A DNA stretch of 33,066 nucleotides from Longibaculum muris (GCF_004343035.1 NZ_SMCQ01000032.1:1-33066), one strand, 5' to 3'; shown: positions 15,050 to 24,361, numbered from the stretch's first letter. Made by a program: numbers and translations. Notes: generated from the sequence alone by a model not told the origin.

Positions 15050-15390
15050 ATGCTCACGAGAACCGATTGCTACGAAAGTAGAGGAAAGTCCGGGCATCCA
15101 CAATCTGCGATGATTGTAGTGTTTGTACTGCGTCTAATAAATGCAGGTAGCATTTTGCTAACGACAGACCTAAGACCTAAACCGTAAAGGCATGGTTGAT
15201 AAGTCATAAAGTGCCACAGAAACTATGTTGTCTTGAAAAAGACAAATGAAAAGCGGTAAACTCTGCAAGGATGAAACCCAAATTTTGGTAGGGGAACTTC
15301 ATTAAAGGAAATGAACGATAATGGAGATGCATAGCATAGATAAATAATCGGTTGAAAAACAGAACTCGGCTTATCAGAGTGAGCATTATA
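15050..15390 (+). ncRNA. rnpB: RNase P RNA (bacterial, type B-like)
   Basis: The universal core is present: 'GAGGAAAGTCCGGGC' (about 15082-15096), 'ACAGAAA' (about 15218) and the 3' segment 'AACTCGGCTTATC'. Helix P1 forms from ATGCTCAC (15050-15057) and GTGAGCAT (15379-15386). The size of about 340 nt and the position directly after gpsB agree with Firmicutes RNase P RNA. It is the catalytic RNA that matures tRNA 5' ends. Reading frames across it are spurious. Confidence 0.96.
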
Positions 15391-15394
15391 TTTT

Positions 15395-15417
15395 GTCGAT
15401 GAAAATCGACTTTTTTT
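15395..15417 (+). terminator. rnpB terminator
   Basis: GTCGAT, GAAA tetraloop, ATCGAC and T7. Confidence 0.9.
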
Positions 15418-15478
15418 CTAGAAAAATTATAAAAAATTCATAACGAGGACATAAATTCATAAAATAATAGTGTTGGTG

Positions 15479-15507
15479 TTGTCAAAACGAAAAATTTGTG
15501 TTTTAAT
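15479..15507 (+). promoter_or_regulatory. Candidate promoter of the rodZ-pgsA-cinA-recA operon
   Basis: TTGTCA (15479-15484), 17-bp spacer, TTTAAT (15502-15507), leaving a leader of about 40 nt before the GTG start. Confidence 0.55.
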
Positions 15508-15554
15508 ATGATTATTATTGGGTGTTTTGCGCATGATCAAAAGGAGGTACTTTT

Positions 15555-16487
15555 GTGGATAATTTAGGTGAAAATATTCGTCGTCAAAGAGAGGCTAAAC
15601 ATTTAACAATAGAAGAACTTTCGGCTAAGACGAAAATCTCTGTTGCAGTGTTAAAAGATATAGAAAATGGGAAGTTTGACCGCTATAAAGGTGATGAAGC
15701 CTATGTAAAAATGTATTTAAAAAAGATTTCTAATGTTTTGAGTATGGATACTGATATGGTTACTCAACAATATTTAGAATTAACACGTGAAATTGAGTTA
15801 GAAGATATTAAAGATAAAGAAGTTCAAAATCAACATCAAGATGAGGTTGTTAAAAAAGGGAAGAAGTTTTCTTTTGAAGCGCCTCAACTGGCTAGAAAAC
15901 CTTCAGTTTATGAGGATAAATCACATGTGACAATTATTAGAGGAGCCATTATACTTGTGCTTGTATGTTTAGTGATTGTAGTGATTTGGTATGGTTTTTA
16001 TTCAACCCGTTCAAAAACTAAAGATCCAACTTTTGTTCCACAGAATCAAACAACAGTTGAAGGTGATGTTGATACAAATGATCAAACAAATCAAAATGAT
16101 GATAATCAGAATACTCCAACTGATCAAACAGAAGCAAAAGTAGAATTTACAAGAAAGAGTCGTTTAGATTTTCAATTTAAATTGCCAGAAGGTGTGGAAG
16201 AATTTACGTTAAAGATTGAATACAATCATGCCTGCTGGGCACAAATGTATGTGAATGGAAAATCATATGATAAATTTGTTTCTAAGGTTTATCATGATTA
16301 CAGTGATAAAGATAAACCAGAAACAGTGGAATTAACATTTAAGGTTTCAGAATTTGATAATTTAAGATTACGTAATGGAAGTAACATGGGACATCGTTAT
16401 TATATTAATAATCAGGAAATTCCATTAACAGAAGAAGATAATGTGACTGGTGTCGCTAATTTCAATTTAACATTAGAGAAGGAATAA
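15555..16487 (+). CDS. rodZ: RodZ-like cytoskeletal/cell-shape membrane protein
   Basis: 310 residues from GTG 15555, preceded by AAGGAGG. The N-terminal helix-turn-helix (about 1-70, 'NIRRQREAKHLTIEELSAKT') is the MreB-binding domain in RodZ. A positively charged juxtamembrane stretch and one membrane segment (about 126-148) follow. Then come a Thr/Asn/Gln/Asp linker (160-195) and an extracytoplasmic beta domain of DUF4115 type. The protein links MreB to wall synthesis. The rodZ-pgsA-cinA-recA order is the same as ymfM-pgsA-cinA-recA in Bacillus. Confidence 0.88.
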   Translation: MDNLGENIRRQREAKHLTIEELSAKTKISVAVLKDIENGKFDRYKGDEAYVKMYLKKISNVLSMDTDMVTQQYLELTREIELEDIKDKEVQNQHQDEVVKKGKKFSFEAPQLARKPSVYEDKSHVTIIRGAIILVLVCLVIVVIWYGFYSTRSKTKDPTFVPQNQTTVEGDVDTNDQTNQNDDNQNTPTDQTEAKVEFTRKSRLDFQFKLPEGVEEFTLKIEYNHACWAQMYVNGKSYDKFVSKVYHDYSDKDKPETVELTFKVSEFDNLRLRNGSNMGHRYYINNQEIPLTEEDNVTGVANFNLTLEKE

Positions 16488-16488
16488 T

Positions 16489-17082
16489 ATGAATTTACCA
16501 AACAAGTTAACAACAATCCGTTTAGTTAGTGTCCCATTATTTGTTATTATTTATTTAATACCTTATCAATCGTTAGGCATTTCGATGCCTACTTTTGATG
16601 TTTTATCAACAAAGTTATCTTTATTAGATTTGATTTTATTTTTAATTTTTGTTTTATCGGCTTTAACTGATTATTTTGATGGTTATCTAGCAAGAAAAAA
16701 TAATCTTGTTACAACTTTTGGAAAGTTTATCGATCCTATTGCTGATAAATTAATTGTCAATACTGCTTTATTACTATTGGCTTCATCCAATGATATTACA
16801 ATTATTATTCCAATTATCATGATTTCTCGTGATACAATTGTGGATGCTATTCGTTTAGTGGCAAGTCAGAAAAATGTTGTTTTAGCAGCGAGTTATTTAG
16901 GTAAGGCTAAGACGATGACACAGATGATTGCAATTTGTATTTTGTTATTGAATAATGTTGTTTTTGAGGCGATTGGTATTCCAATGGATCAAATCATGAT
17001 TTGGTTAGCAACTGTGATTTCAGTCATAAGTGGAATTGACTATTTCATGAAGAATCGTCAATATATCATGGAGAGTATGTAA
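16489..17082 (+). CDS. pgsA: CDP-diacylglycerol-glycerol-3-phosphate 3-phosphatidyltransferase
   Basis: 197 residues, multi-span membrane enzyme. The CDP-alcohol phosphotransferase signature DGx2ARx8Gx3Dx3D is intact ('DGYLARKNNLV...GKFIDPIAD', near residues 64-86). It makes phosphatidylglycerol phosphate, the precursor of PG and cardiolipin. The start is one base after the rodZ stop and cinA begins two bases after its own stop, so it is operonic. Confidence 0.95.
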   Translation: MNLPNKLTTIRLVSVPLFVIIYLIPYQSLGISMPTFDVLSTKLSLLDLILFLIFVLSALTDYFDGYLARKNNLVTTFGKFIDPIADKLIVNTALLLLASSNDITIIIPIIMISRDTIVDAIRLVASQKNVVLAASYLGKAKTMTQMIAICILLLNNVVFEAIGIPMDQIMIWLATVISVISGIDYFMKNRQYIMESM

Positions 17083-17084
17083 AA

Positions 17085-17546
17085 ATGGAAGAATTAGCAA
17101 AATTATTAATTGAAAAAGGAATCTCGATTAGTAGTGTAGAAAGTTTTACCGTGGGTGGATTTGCCAATATGATTGGTAGTATCAGTGGTATTTCAGCAGT
17201 TTATCGTGGAAGCTTAGTCAGCTATCAAACCCGTATTAAAAGAGATGTTTTGCATATAGATGAAAAGATTATTGATCAATATGGGGTTGTTTCAAAAGAA
17301 GTGGCTGGATTGATGGCTATTTCTGGAGCGAAGATGTTTGATAGTGATTTATGTATATCTTTTACAGGAAATGCTGGACCTACAGCGATGGAAGGTAAAC
17401 CTGTAGGGCTTATTTATATTGGTATTGCATATGCGGGAATGATTCATACATTATGTTTTGAATTATCTGGTAGTCGAGAAGATATTAAAAGACAAGCGAT
17501 ATTATTGGGAATTGAAAATATTTTAAAAATTTTAAAAGACATATAA
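17085..17546 (+). CDS. cinA: CinA C-terminal domain protein (PncC-type amidohydrolase)
   Basis: 153 residues: only the CinA C-terminal domain, without the COG1058 nucleotide-binding domain found in longer CinA. The family motif usually reads AESCTGG. Here it is 'VESFTVGG', keeping Glu, Ser and Thr but with Phe for Cys and Val for the first Gly. Later motifs 'GVVSKEVAGLMA', 'SFTGNAGP' and 'KPVGLIYIGI' agree with the family. Family members deamidate nicotinamide mononucleotide (NMN) in pyridine-nucleotide recycling. The position before recA is conserved. Activity is probable but the altered motif is worth a test. Confidence 0.85.
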   Translation: MEELAKLLIEKGISISSVESFTVGGFANMIGSISGISAVYRGSLVSYQTRIKRDVLHIDEKIIDQYGVVSKEVAGLMAISGAKMFDSDLCISFTGNAGPTAMEGKPVGLIYIGIAYAGMIHTLCFELSGSREDIKRQAILLGIENILKILKDI

Positions 17547-17573
17547 AAATCTGACTAGTAAGGAGGGAAAAAT

Positions 17574-18617
17574 ATGGCAGAAAAGAAAACAAAGAAAACT
17601 GAAAGTCCTGAAGAAAAAAAGGAAAAAGCATTGGCTGATGCAATTATTCAAATTGAAAAACAATTCGGTAAGGGTTCAGTTATGAAATTAGGTGAACGTG
17701 TAGCTGTTGATATTGATGTTATTCCAACAGGTTCATTAACACTTGATGCTGCTTTAGGTATTGGGGGTTATCCAAAGGGGCGTATTATTGAAATTTATGG
17801 TCCTGAATCAAGTGGGAAAACAACTTTGACACTTCATGCAATTGCTGAAGTTCAAAAACAAGGAGGGCGTGCTGCTTTTATTGATGCTGAACATGCAATT
17901 GATCCAGTTTATGCAAGAAACTTAGGGGTTAATGTTGATGAGTTGATTTTATCACAACCAGATAGTGGTGAACAAGGTTTGGCAATTGCTGAAACTCTTG
18001 TTAAAAGTAATGCGATTGATTTGGTTGTTGTGGATTCTGTAGCAGCACTTGTTCCACAAGTTGAATTAGATGGTGAAATGAGTGATAATTCAGTTGGTTT
18101 ACAAGCTCGAATGATGTCTAAGGCTATGCGTCGTTTATCAGGACTTATGAATAAGACTTCTTGTACAATTATTTTTATTAACCAATTAAGAGAAAAGATT
18201 GGGGTTATGTATGGAAATCCAGAAACCACAACGGGTGGTCGTGCTTTAAAATTCTATTCTTCTGTACGTATTGAAATCAGACGTAGTGAAGCGATTAAAA
18301 ATGGTAGTGAGATTGTTGGAAACAAAGTGAATATTAAGGTGGTTAAAAACAAAGTGGCACCACCATTTAAAACAACATCAGTTGATATTATTTATGGTAA
18401 AGGTATTGCAAGAGATGGAGAAATCATTGATTTAGCTGTTGAAAACAATATTATTGATAAATCTGGTGCTTGGTATGCTTATCTTGGTGAAAAGATTGGT
18501 CAAGGTCGTGAAAATGTTAAGAATTTTATGGCTGAACATCCAGAAATCATGGCTGAAGTTGAAGAAAAAGTTAAAGCAGTTTTATTTGCTGAGGAACCAG
18601 TTGTAGAAAAAGCCTAA
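17574..18617 (+). CDS. recA: RecA recombinase
   Basis: 347 residues with AAGGAGGG before the ATG. Walker A 'GPESSGKT' is at residues 76-83, Walker B is '[10 protein letters not shown]', and the DNA-binding loops include '[18 protein letters not shown]' and '[20 protein letters not shown]'. The C-terminus is short and acidic. It drives homologous strand exchange and the SOS response. Only 27 bases separate it from cinA and no promoter or LexA box is seen there, so it is probably read with the upstream operon; a promoter inside cinA is not excluded. Confidence 0.99.
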   Translation: MAEKKTKKTESPEEKKEKALADAIIQIEKQFGKGSVMKLGERVAVDIDVIPTGSLTLDAALGIGGYPKGRIIEIYGPESSGKTTLTLHAIAEVQKQGGRAAFIDAEHAIDPVYARNLGVNVDELILSQPDSGEQGLAIAETLVKSNAIDLVVVDSVAALVPQVELDGEMSDNSVGLQARMMSKAMRRLSGLMNKTSCTIIFINQLREKIGVMYGNPETTTGGRALKFYSSVRIEIRRSEAIKNGSEIVGNKVNIKVVKNKVAPPFKTTSVDIIYGKGIARDGEIIDLAVENNIIDKSGAWYAYLGEKIGQGRENVKNFMAEHPEIMAEVEEKVKAVLFAEEPVVEKA

Positions 18618-18633
18618 TTTGAAGGCTTTTTTT
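18607..18633 (+). terminator. recA terminator
   Basis: AAAAAGCC pairs with GGCTTTTT around TAATTTGAA (which includes the recA stop), followed by T's. Confidence 0.85.
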
Positions 18634-18686
18634 CTTGGCTAGGTTTTTATAGTGTTTTTTGATATAATGTTGATGGGGTGATGAAG

Positions 18687-19238
18687 ATGGCAAATTTTAC
18701 ACAAAAAGCATTGATGGCTTCATTTGCGAAACTGTTGAATGAAAAGCCTTTTGATAAAATAACTGTGCAGGATATTGTTGATGATTGTGGAGTCAACCGT
18801 AATACTTTTTATTATCATTTTCAAGATATTTATATGTTACTAGAATGTTTATTGCAGCAAGAAACAAAAAAAGTTCAGGATTCTTTAGGTGATGATTTGA
18901 CTTGGCAAGAGTATTTTGAAATTGGTTTGGCTTTTGCGGTTCATAATAAAACGGCAGTTTATCATCTTTATCAATCAATGAATAGAGAAACATTGGAATA
19001 TTATTTAGGACAAGTCATTGAAAATATTTTAAGAAAATATATTGATATTCATTATAGTGAAGCTTGCATTAGTGAGGAACGTAAGAATTTTATTATTAAA
19101 TTTTATAAATATGGGATGACAGGAATATGCTTAGAATGGATAGCTCAAGAGATGACTGATCAAGAAGTTCAAAGGCATTATATTCAAGATATTGAAAAGA
19201 GTTTTCAAAGAAGTTTAGGGGCTTCTTTGAGAAAATAA
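18687..19238 (+). CDS. TetR/AcrR-family transcriptional regulator
   Basis: 183 residues from ATG 18687, six bases after GGGGTG; in-frame starts at 18678 and 18681 would overlap the ribosome site. The N-terminal helix-turn-helix ('KITVQDIVDDCGVNRNTFYYHFQ', about residues 24-46) is classic TetR. The C-terminal helical domain ('FIIKFYKYGMTGICLEWIAQ') resembles the DhaS/TetR_C group. TATAAT at 18663-18668 may be its -10. It stands alone between recA and rny, where Bacillus has an unrelated gene, so its target is unknown. Confidence 0.88.
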   Translation: MANFTQKALMASFAKLLNEKPFDKITVQDIVDDCGVNRNTFYYHFQDIYMLLECLLQQETKKVQDSLGDDLTWQEYFEIGLAFAVHNKTAVYHLYQSMNRETLEYYLGQVIENILRKYIDIHYSEACISEERKNFIIKFYKYGMTGICLEWIAQEMTDQEVQRHYIQDIEKSFQRSLGASLRK

Positions 19239-19260
19239 GACAAGATAAAGACAGTCAAAT

Positions 19261-19300
19261 AATGGAGTGGTTATGGAAGCCATTCCATTATTTTTATATT
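19261..19300 (+). terminator. Terminator after the TetR gene
   Basis: AATGGAGTGG pairs with CCATTCCATT (one G-U) around a 9-nt loop, then ATTTTTATATTTT. Confidence 0.75.
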
Positions 19301-19303
19301 TTA

Positions 19304-19332
19304 TTGTCAATTTCACAAAAATACGGTATAAT
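19304..19332 (+). promoter_or_regulatory. Promoter of rny
   Basis: TTGTCA (19304-19309), 17-bp spacer, TATAAT (19327-19332); a near-consensus sigma-A promoter with a leader of about 50 nt. Confidence 0.85.
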
Positions 19333-19389
19333 AAATTTGTGCGTTAAAAGCACTTTATGAAATTTATCATAGGAAGTAGGAGGAATATT

Positions 19390-20949
19390 ATGCCAGGATC
19401 AGGTGGGCTTCTGACTATTTTAACCTATGTTCTAGCAGTTGGTTTAGGATTTGCAATGTATTTTGTTTTAACAAAAATCAAAGTATCGAAAGCAAATGTC
19501 GATGCAACAAAGATTGTTGAAGAAGCAACTGCCAAAGCTGATAATATAGTAAAAGAAGCGATTTTAGATGCCAAGACTCAAGCGTATGAATATAAGCTTG
19601 AAGCTGAAAAGGAAATCAAAGAACAACGCTTAGAAGTTACTAAATTTGAAAATAAACTATTGCAAAGGGAACAAAACATTGATCGTAGAGATATTGCTTT
19701 ACAAGGAAAAGAAGATGTTTTGGATGACAAAGCTAAGCAATTAGAAAAGAGAAGTGAAGAACTAGGTAAATTAGAGGCTCAATTAAAAGAACAAATTGAT
19801 GCAAAAATTGTGGAATTAGAAAAAATTGCTGCAATGAGCGCCAATGAAGCAAAAGAAGAATTATTTAAACAAGTAGAACAAAAAATGGCGACAGAAGTCA
19901 CAGCTTATATCAAAGAAAAAGAAGATGAAGCAAAATCAAAAGCATCTCTTTATGCTAAGGATATCATTGCTGCGGCAATTAACCGTTATTCTCAAGAAGA
20001 AACAATTGAACGTACAGTTAATGTTGTTGCTTTACCAAGCGAAGAAATGAAAGGTCGTATTATTGGTAGAGAAGGTCGAAATATCAAAGCTATTGAAAAT
20101 GCGACTGGTGTTGAATTGATTATTGATGATACACCTGAAGCTATTACAATTTCTTGCTTTGATCCAGTGAGAAGGGAAATTGCTCGTTTATCATTAGAAA
20201 CTTTAATTCGTGATGGTCGTATTCAACCAGGACGTATTGAAGAAGTTGTTCAAAAGACAAAAAATGAATTAAATGAAGTGATTCAAAAAACTGGTGAAGA
20301 TGCGATATTTGAATTAGGATTATCTCGTGTTAATAAAGAAATTATCATGATGTTAGGGAAATTGAAATATCGTACAAGTTATGGTCAAAATGCATTACAA
20401 CATTCATTAGAAGTTGCGCATTTTGCTGGGATGATGGCAGCTGAGTTAGGGTTAAATCAACAATTAGCTCGTCGTGCTGGATTGTTACATGACTTAGGAA
20501 AAGCAGTTGATCATGAAATGGAAGGAAGCCATGTTGAATTAGGAGCAAAACTTGCTAAGAAATATGGTGAAAATGCTACGGTTGTGAATGCAATTGAATC
20601 ACATCATGGTGATGTTGAAGCAACAAGTGTTATTTCTATTTTGGTTGCTGCTGCTGATACTTTATCTGCAGCACGCCCAGGAAGTCGTAGCGAGACAATT
20701 GAAAACTATATTCAAAGATTAGAAAAATTAGAAGAAATTTCTAAGAGCTTTGATGGTGTTGATAAAGTCTTTGCGATTCAAGCCGGACGTGAAGTTCGCG
20801 TTATTGTGAAACCAGATAAGGTTGATGATTTAGCAAGTCACAAACTTGCCAGAGAAATCAAAAATAAAATTGAAACGGAATTAACTTATCCAGGACATAT
20901 CAAAGTGACTGTGATTCGTGAAGTTCGTGCCAATGAAATTGCTAAATAG
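19390..20949 (+). CDS. rny: Ribonuclease Y
   Basis: 519 residues from ATG 19390, five bases after AGGAGG; an upstream in-frame ATG at 19357 lacks a ribosome site. An N-terminal membrane anchor (about 6-26) leads into a long charged coiled coil (30-200). The KH domain ('[15 protein letters not shown]') and HD domain ('[12 protein letters not shown]', about 364-375, plus 'ESHHGD') follow. It is the membrane-bound endoribonuclease that starts bulk mRNA decay in Firmicutes and cleaves riboswitch RNAs. It has its own promoter and terminator. The next gene, ymdB, follows as in Bacillus. Confidence 0.98.
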   Translation: MPGSGGLLTILTYVLAVGLGFAMYFVLTKIKVSKANVDATKIVEEATAKADNIVKEAILDAKTQAYEYKLEAEKEIKEQRLEVTKFENKLLQREQNIDRRDIALQGKEDVLDDKAKQLEKRSEELGKLEAQLKEQIDAKIVELEKIAAMSANEAKEELFKQVEQKMATEVTAYIKEKEDEAKSKASLYAKDIIAAAINRYSQEETIERTVNVVALPSEEMKGRIIGREGRNIKAIENATGVELIIDDTPEAITISCFDPVRREIARLSLETLIRDGRIQPGRIEEVVQKTKNELNEVIQKTGEDAIFELGLSRVNKEIIMMLGKLKYRTSYGQNALQHSLEVAHFAGMMAAELGLNQQLARRAGLLHDLGKAVDHEMEGSHVELGAKLAKKYGENATVVNAIESHHGDVEATSVISILVAAADTLSAARPGSRSETIENYIQRLEKLEEISKSFDGVDKVFAIQAGREVRVIVKPDKVDDLASHKLAREIKNKIETELTYPGHIKVTVIREVRANEIAK

Positions 20950-20973
20950 AAGATAGGTTTGACCTATCTTTTC
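20950..20973 (+). terminator. rny terminator
   Basis: AAGATAGGT and ACCTATCTT form a short-loop stem followed by TTCATTT. Confidence 0.75.
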
Positions 20974-20980
20974 ATTTACA

Positions 20981-21009
20981 TTGAAATGCTTTATTGATTA
21001 TGATATCAT
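20981..21009 (+). promoter_or_regulatory. Promoter of ymdB
   Basis: TTGAAA (20981-20986), 17-bp spacer, TATCAT (21004-21009). Confidence 0.6.
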
Positions 21010-21044
21010 AACCACGTTATACACTTTATTATGGAGATGAGAAA

Positions 21045-21833
21045 ATGAATATATTATTTATTGGAGATGTTTTTTCAGCAATTGGTAGAGAAATGATGGA
21101 AACTTATTTACCACGCTTAAAAGCTCAATATCATATTGATGTTGTGATTGCTAATGTTGAAAACGCAACGCATGGAAAAGGTTTAAATAAAAAACATTAT
21201 GAAGAATTTTTGTTTCAGGGAATTTCTTTGATGACAATGGGTAATCATACTTTTGCTAAAAAAGAATTATTTGATTATATTGACGAAGCTGATCGTTTGG
21301 TTGTGCCTTATAATCAACCTAAAGCATTACCTGGGGTTGGGAGTCGACAAATTACGATAAACGGGAAGAAAATTCGTGTAACAAATCTATTGGGAATTAC
21401 TTTTATGGATGGAAAATCACAAAATCCATTTGAAGCGATTGATGAAATTTTGGTTGACGATACGAGTGATATTCATATTGTTGATTTTCATGCTGAAGCA
21501 ACAAGCGAAAAAATTGCTTTAGGATATTATTTAGATGGACAAGTTTCTGCTGTTTTAGGGACACATACCCATGTAACAACAGCGGATGAAAGAATTTTAC
21601 CAAAAGGGACTGCTTATCAAAGTGATGTTGGGATGTGTGGCCCTTATGAAAGTGTAATTGGTTGTGATAAAGAGCTTATTATTAAACGTATGAAAACAGG
21701 TATGATGACACCTTTTGTGGTGGCTGAAAGTGAAGGACAATTTCGCGCAACATTATTAACTTTTAATCAAGAAAATCAATGTACACAAATCAAACGTATT
21801 TGTATTGATCCGGCTCATCCATATATAGCATAA
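21045..21833 (+). CDS. ymdB: YmdB-family metallophosphoesterase (cyclic-nucleotide phosphodiesterase)
   Basis: 262 residues, the family length. Metal-site motifs are in order: 'FIGDVFSAIGR' (Asp8), 'ANVENATHGKG', 'TMGNHTFAKKE', 'IVDFHAEATSEK' and 'GTHTHVTTADE'. B. subtilis YmdB hydrolyses 2',3'-cyclic nucleotides and affects biofilm and RNase Y-dependent expression. The rny-ymdB-spoVS order is the same here. It starts at ATG 21045 after a weak ATGGAGATGAG ribosome site. Confidence 0.94.
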   Translation: MNILFIGDVFSAIGREMMETYLPRLKAQYHIDVVIANVENATHGKGLNKKHYEEFLFQGISLMTMGNHTFAKKELFDYIDEADRLVVPYNQPKALPGVGSRQITINGKKIRVTNLLGITFMDGKSQNPFEAIDEILVDDTSDIHIVDFHAEATSEKIALGYYLDGQVSAVLGTHTHVTTADERILPKGTAYQSDVGMCGPYESVIGCDKELIIKRMKTGMMTPFVVAESEGQFRATLLTFNQENQCTQIKRICIDPAHPYIA

Positions 21834-21855
21834 TTTATTCTTTCATGCATATAGT
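21828..21855 (+). promoter_or_regulatory. Candidate sigma-E-like promoter of spoVS
   Basis: GCATAAT (21828-21834) and CATATAGT (21848-21855), 13 bp apart, resemble the sigma-E boxes (KMATATT and CATACAnT). They begin in the last codons of ymdB. A short inverted repeat ATGCA/TGCAT (21845-21859) overlaps the -10. The match is by eye. Confidence 0.4.
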
Positions 21856-21874
21856 GCATTAAGGAGGAATTTTT

Positions 21875-22135
21875 ATGGAAATGATTAGAGTATCTTCATC
21901 ATCTAAACCAAGTAAAGTTGCTGGAGCATTAACGAGTTTACTTAGAGAACATCAAAGTGTTCAAATTCAAGTTATTGGTGCTGCAGCTTTAAATCAAGCA
22001 ATGAAAGCGATAGCTATCGCAAGAGGCTATATGGCTCCAGGAGGATATGAGATTTATTGTACACCTTCTTTTTATGATTTAACAATTGATGATCAAGTCA
22101 TTACCTCTTTGCGTCTAAATGTAGAAATGCATTAA
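21875..22135 (+). CDS. spoVS: Stage V sporulation protein S
   Basis: 86 residues, the family length, with the hallmark 'KPSKVAGALTSLLREH', 'VQIQVIGAAALNQAMKAIAI' and 'ARGYMAPGGYEIYC' segments of an Alba-like fold. In Bacillus it is needed to leave the septation stage and for coat assembly. AAGGAGG precedes ATG 21875. It is also found in some non-sporulating bacteria, so alone it does not prove sporulation, but SpoIVA and CotE are also present. Confidence 0.96.
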   Translation: MEMIRVSSSSKPSKVAGALTSLLREHQSVQIQVIGAAALNQAMKAIAIARGYMAPGGYEIYCTPSFYDLTIDDQVITSLRLNVEMH

Positions 22136-22197
22136 AAAGGCTTTCTTTTTTGTCTCAAAATGGGTATAATAAAAGAAGAAAACAAGGAGGAAATATT

Positions 22198-22443
22198 ATG
22201 GCAAAATGTAAATTATTAATGTCTACTGCTCAAACACAAAAATTAATTGACTTTTTTGATGGGTATGAAGATGATAAAGTAAAATGTAAATTTGTTAAGA
22301 AAACAGGAATTAAAGCTGAAATTGAGTGTGAAACTGAATTAACACCAGATGAAGCTGCTTCATATTGTAAAGGATTATTCAAAAAGACACCTGATGGAGC
22401 TGTTTTATACTTCTCAATTCAACCAGATGGTTTCTTTGGTTAA
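22198..22443 (+). CDS. 81-residue protein of unknown function
   Basis: Start at ATG 22198, six bases after AAGGAGG; the upstream in-frame extension runs through the promoter (TATAAT at 22165-22170). The protein is acidic, with four cysteines ('AKCKLLM', 'VKCKFVK', 'IECETEL', 'SYCKGLF') and a pattern of alternating strands and one helix: 'STAQTQKLIDFFDGYEDD' and 'LTPDEAASYCKGLFKKTPDG'. No family is recognised. It is a real gene by its ribosome site, promoter and strong terminator, and it is monocistronic between spoVS and miaB. Confidence 0.8.
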   Translation: MAKCKLLMSTAQTQKLIDFFDGYEDDKVKCKFVKKTGIKAEIECETELTPDEAASYCKGLFKKTPDGAVLYFSIQPDGFFG

Positions 22444-22471
22444 AAAATAAGGACAATGTCCTTATTTTTTT
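22442..22471 (+). terminator. Terminator of the 81-residue gene
   Basis: AAAAAATAAGGAC pairs perfectly with GTCCTTATTTTTT around AAT. Confidence 0.9.
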
Positions 22472-22521
22472 CTTTCTTATTTTATAATATTTGATATAAT
22501 AAAGCAGAAAGTGGTGAAAAT

Positions 22522-23964
22522 ATGAAAGATTATAGTGAATATTTTAAAGGTCCATCTTTAAAAGATGCGAAACATAGAGGAAAAGATGAAATTCATCATA
22601 TTGATGATGCTTATGAAATTCCTGCTGATATGGTAGGAATTGGTAAGGGACAAAAATACTTTATCCAAACATATGGTTGTCAAGCTAATGAACGTGATAG
22701 TGAGACATTAGCTGGGATATTGGAAAGTATGGGATATCAACCAACTGATGAAATTAAAGATGCTCAAGTTGTTTTATTGAATACTTGTGCAATTAGAGAA
22801 AATGCTGAAGAAAAAGTCTTTGGAAAAATTGGCTATTTAAAAAAAGTTAAACGTACAAATCCTAATATTATTTTTGGGATTTGTGGATGTATGGCACAAG
22901 AAGAAGTGGTTGTACAAAAAATCTTAGAAAAACATCCTCAAGTTGATTTGATTTTTGGTACCCACAATATTCATCGTTTACCAGTTCTTTTAAAACAAGC
23001 TATGTTAGAAAAAGAAATGGTTTTAGAGGTGTGGTCTAAAGAAGGCGATGTGATTGAAAATTTACCAAGTCATCGTGCTCATCCTTATAAAGCTTGGGTT
23101 AATATTATGTATGGATGTAATAAGTTTTGTACATATTGTATTGTTCCCTATACGAGAGGAAAAGAACGTTCTCGTTTAAAAGAAGAAATCATTGCTGAAG
23201 TCAATGATTTAAAAGAACATGGTTATCAAGAAATTACTTTACTTGGACAAAATGTTAATTCTTATGGAAAAGATTTTGATAATGGGTATACGTTTGCATC
23301 ATTGTTAGAGGATGTCGCAAAAACTGGAATTCCACGTATTCGTTTTACAACAAGTCATCCTTGGGATTTTAGTGGTGATATGATTGATGTGATTGCCAAG
23401 TATGAAAATATCATGCCAGCTATACATTTACCTGTTCAATCTGGGAATAGTGAAGTTTTAAAGCGTATGGGTAGACGTTATAGTCGTGAACAATATTTAG
23501 AATTATTTGATAAGATTAAAAAGAAAATACCAGATTGTACAATTACAACAGATATTATTGTTGGTTTCCCTGGTGAAACAGATGAACAATTTGAAGATAC
23601 AATGAGTCTTTATGAACATTGTGAATATGATTTAGCATATACATTCATTTATTCTCCTAGAGAAGGAACACCAGCAGCGAAAATGGCTGATGATATTGAC
23701 ATTCATACCAAAGAACAACGTCTCTATCGTTTAAATGATTTGGTTAATGAAAAATCATTAATGCAAAATCAAAAGTTCTTAAATCAAGTTGTAGAAGTCC
23801 TTGTTGAAGGAACATCTAAAAAAGATCCAGAGATGTTAACAGGTTATACAAGACATCAAAAATTAATTAATTTTAAAGGTCAACCAGAACATATTGGTCA
23901 AATTGTTAAAGTGAAAGTTACTGAAGTCAAAACATGGGCATTGAAAGGTGAAGAAATTGAATAA
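22522..23964 (+). CDS. miaB: tRNA (N6-isopentenyl adenosine-37-C2)-methylthiotransferase MiaB
   Basis: 480 residues. The N-terminal MTTase domain carries the second cluster cysteines in '[11 protein letters not shown]', '[13 protein letters not shown]' and 'ICGCMAQ'. The radical-SAM CxxxCxxC is in '[16 protein letters not shown]' (about residue 199). The C-terminal TRAM domain begins near '[16 protein letters not shown]'. It adds a methylthio group to i6A37 of tRNAs. MiaA, which makes the i6A substrate, is also encoded in this window (31193-32104). Start ATG 22522 follows GTGG; TATAAT at 22495-22500 may be its -10. Confidence 0.97.
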   Translation: MKDYSEYFKGPSLKDAKHRGKDEIHHIDDAYEIPADMVGIGKGQKYFIQTYGCQANERDSETLAGILESMGYQPTDEIKDAQVVLLNTCAIRENAEEKVFGKIGYLKKVKRTNPNIIFGICGCMAQEEVVVQKILEKHPQVDLIFGTHNIHRLPVLLKQAMLEKEMVLEVWSKEGDVIENLPSHRAHPYKAWVNIMYGCNKFCTYCIVPYTRGKERSRLKEEIIAEVNDLKEHGYQEITLLGQNVNSYGKDFDNGYTFASLLEDVAKTGIPRIRFTTSHPWDFSGDMIDVIAKYENIMPAIHLPVQSGNSEVLKRMGRRYSREQYLELFDKIKKKIPDCTITTDIIVGFPGETDEQFEDTMSLYEHCEYDLAYTFIYSPREGTPAAKMADDIDIHTKEQRLYRLNDLVNEKSLMQNQKFLNQVVEVLVEGTSKKDPEMLTGYTRHQKLINFKGQPEHIGQIVKVKVTEVKTWALKGEEIE

Positions 23965-24292
23965 AGAAATTGAAGATAAAGCTAAAAGATTAAATCAATG
24001 GATTTTAAATCAAGAAGTTGTAAAAGAATATCAAAAGTATGAACAGTTGATTAAAAATAATTCCTCACTTCATCAATTAGAAGAAGAATTAAAAGATTTA
24101 CAACAAAAAATTGTAATGTCTAAACATCAAAACATTGATTGTGAAATAATCATGAAAGAATATCAACAAAAAAGAAAAAGCTTTGATGAAAATCCTCTTG
24201 TTCATAACTATTTAGTCTTAAAACAGGAAGTCAATGACTTATTGCTTTTGATTCAAGACAATATTAATCAAGAATTGTCAAAAAAAGATTGA
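23957..24292 (+). CDS. ymcA: YmcA/YlbF-family regulator
   Basis: About 111 residues. TTG 23957 is preferred as the start, six bases after GAAAGGTG; the in-frame GTG 23948 lies inside that ribosome site. It overlaps the end of miaB. The protein is almost all helical and charged, with '[18 protein letters not shown]' and '[20 protein letters not shown]', the latter typical of the YlbF/YmcA fold. In Bacillus YmcA joins YlbF and YaaT in a complex that affects RNase Y maturation of mRNA, sporulation and biofilm. The position right after miaB is as in Bacillus. Confidence 0.85.
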   Translation: MNKEIEDKAKRLNQWILNQEVVKEYQKYEQLIKNNSSLHQLEEELKDLQQKIVMSKHQNIDCEIIMKEYQQKRKSFDENPLVHNYLVLKQEVNDLLLLIQDNINQELSKKD

Positions 24293-24317
24293 CGAAAGCA
24301 GGAAAAATCTATATAAT
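24289..24317 (+). promoter_or_regulatory. Promoter of guaB
   Basis: TTGACG (24289-24294), 17-bp spacer, TATAAT (24312-24317); near-consensus, overlapping the end of ymcA. Confidence 0.85.
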
Positions 24318-24361
24318 TTCTTCAATAAATTACAAAAATAAACAAATAAAGGAGAGAAAAC

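Noticed and set aside
15002-15386. Short reading frames on both strands over 15002-15386
   Set aside because: They lie on the RNase P RNA gene, whose conserved core and P1 helix are clear.
22134-22152. Possible terminator after spoVS (AAAAAG/CTTTTT)
   Set aside because: The stem is almost all A-T with one G-C pair; too weak to call.
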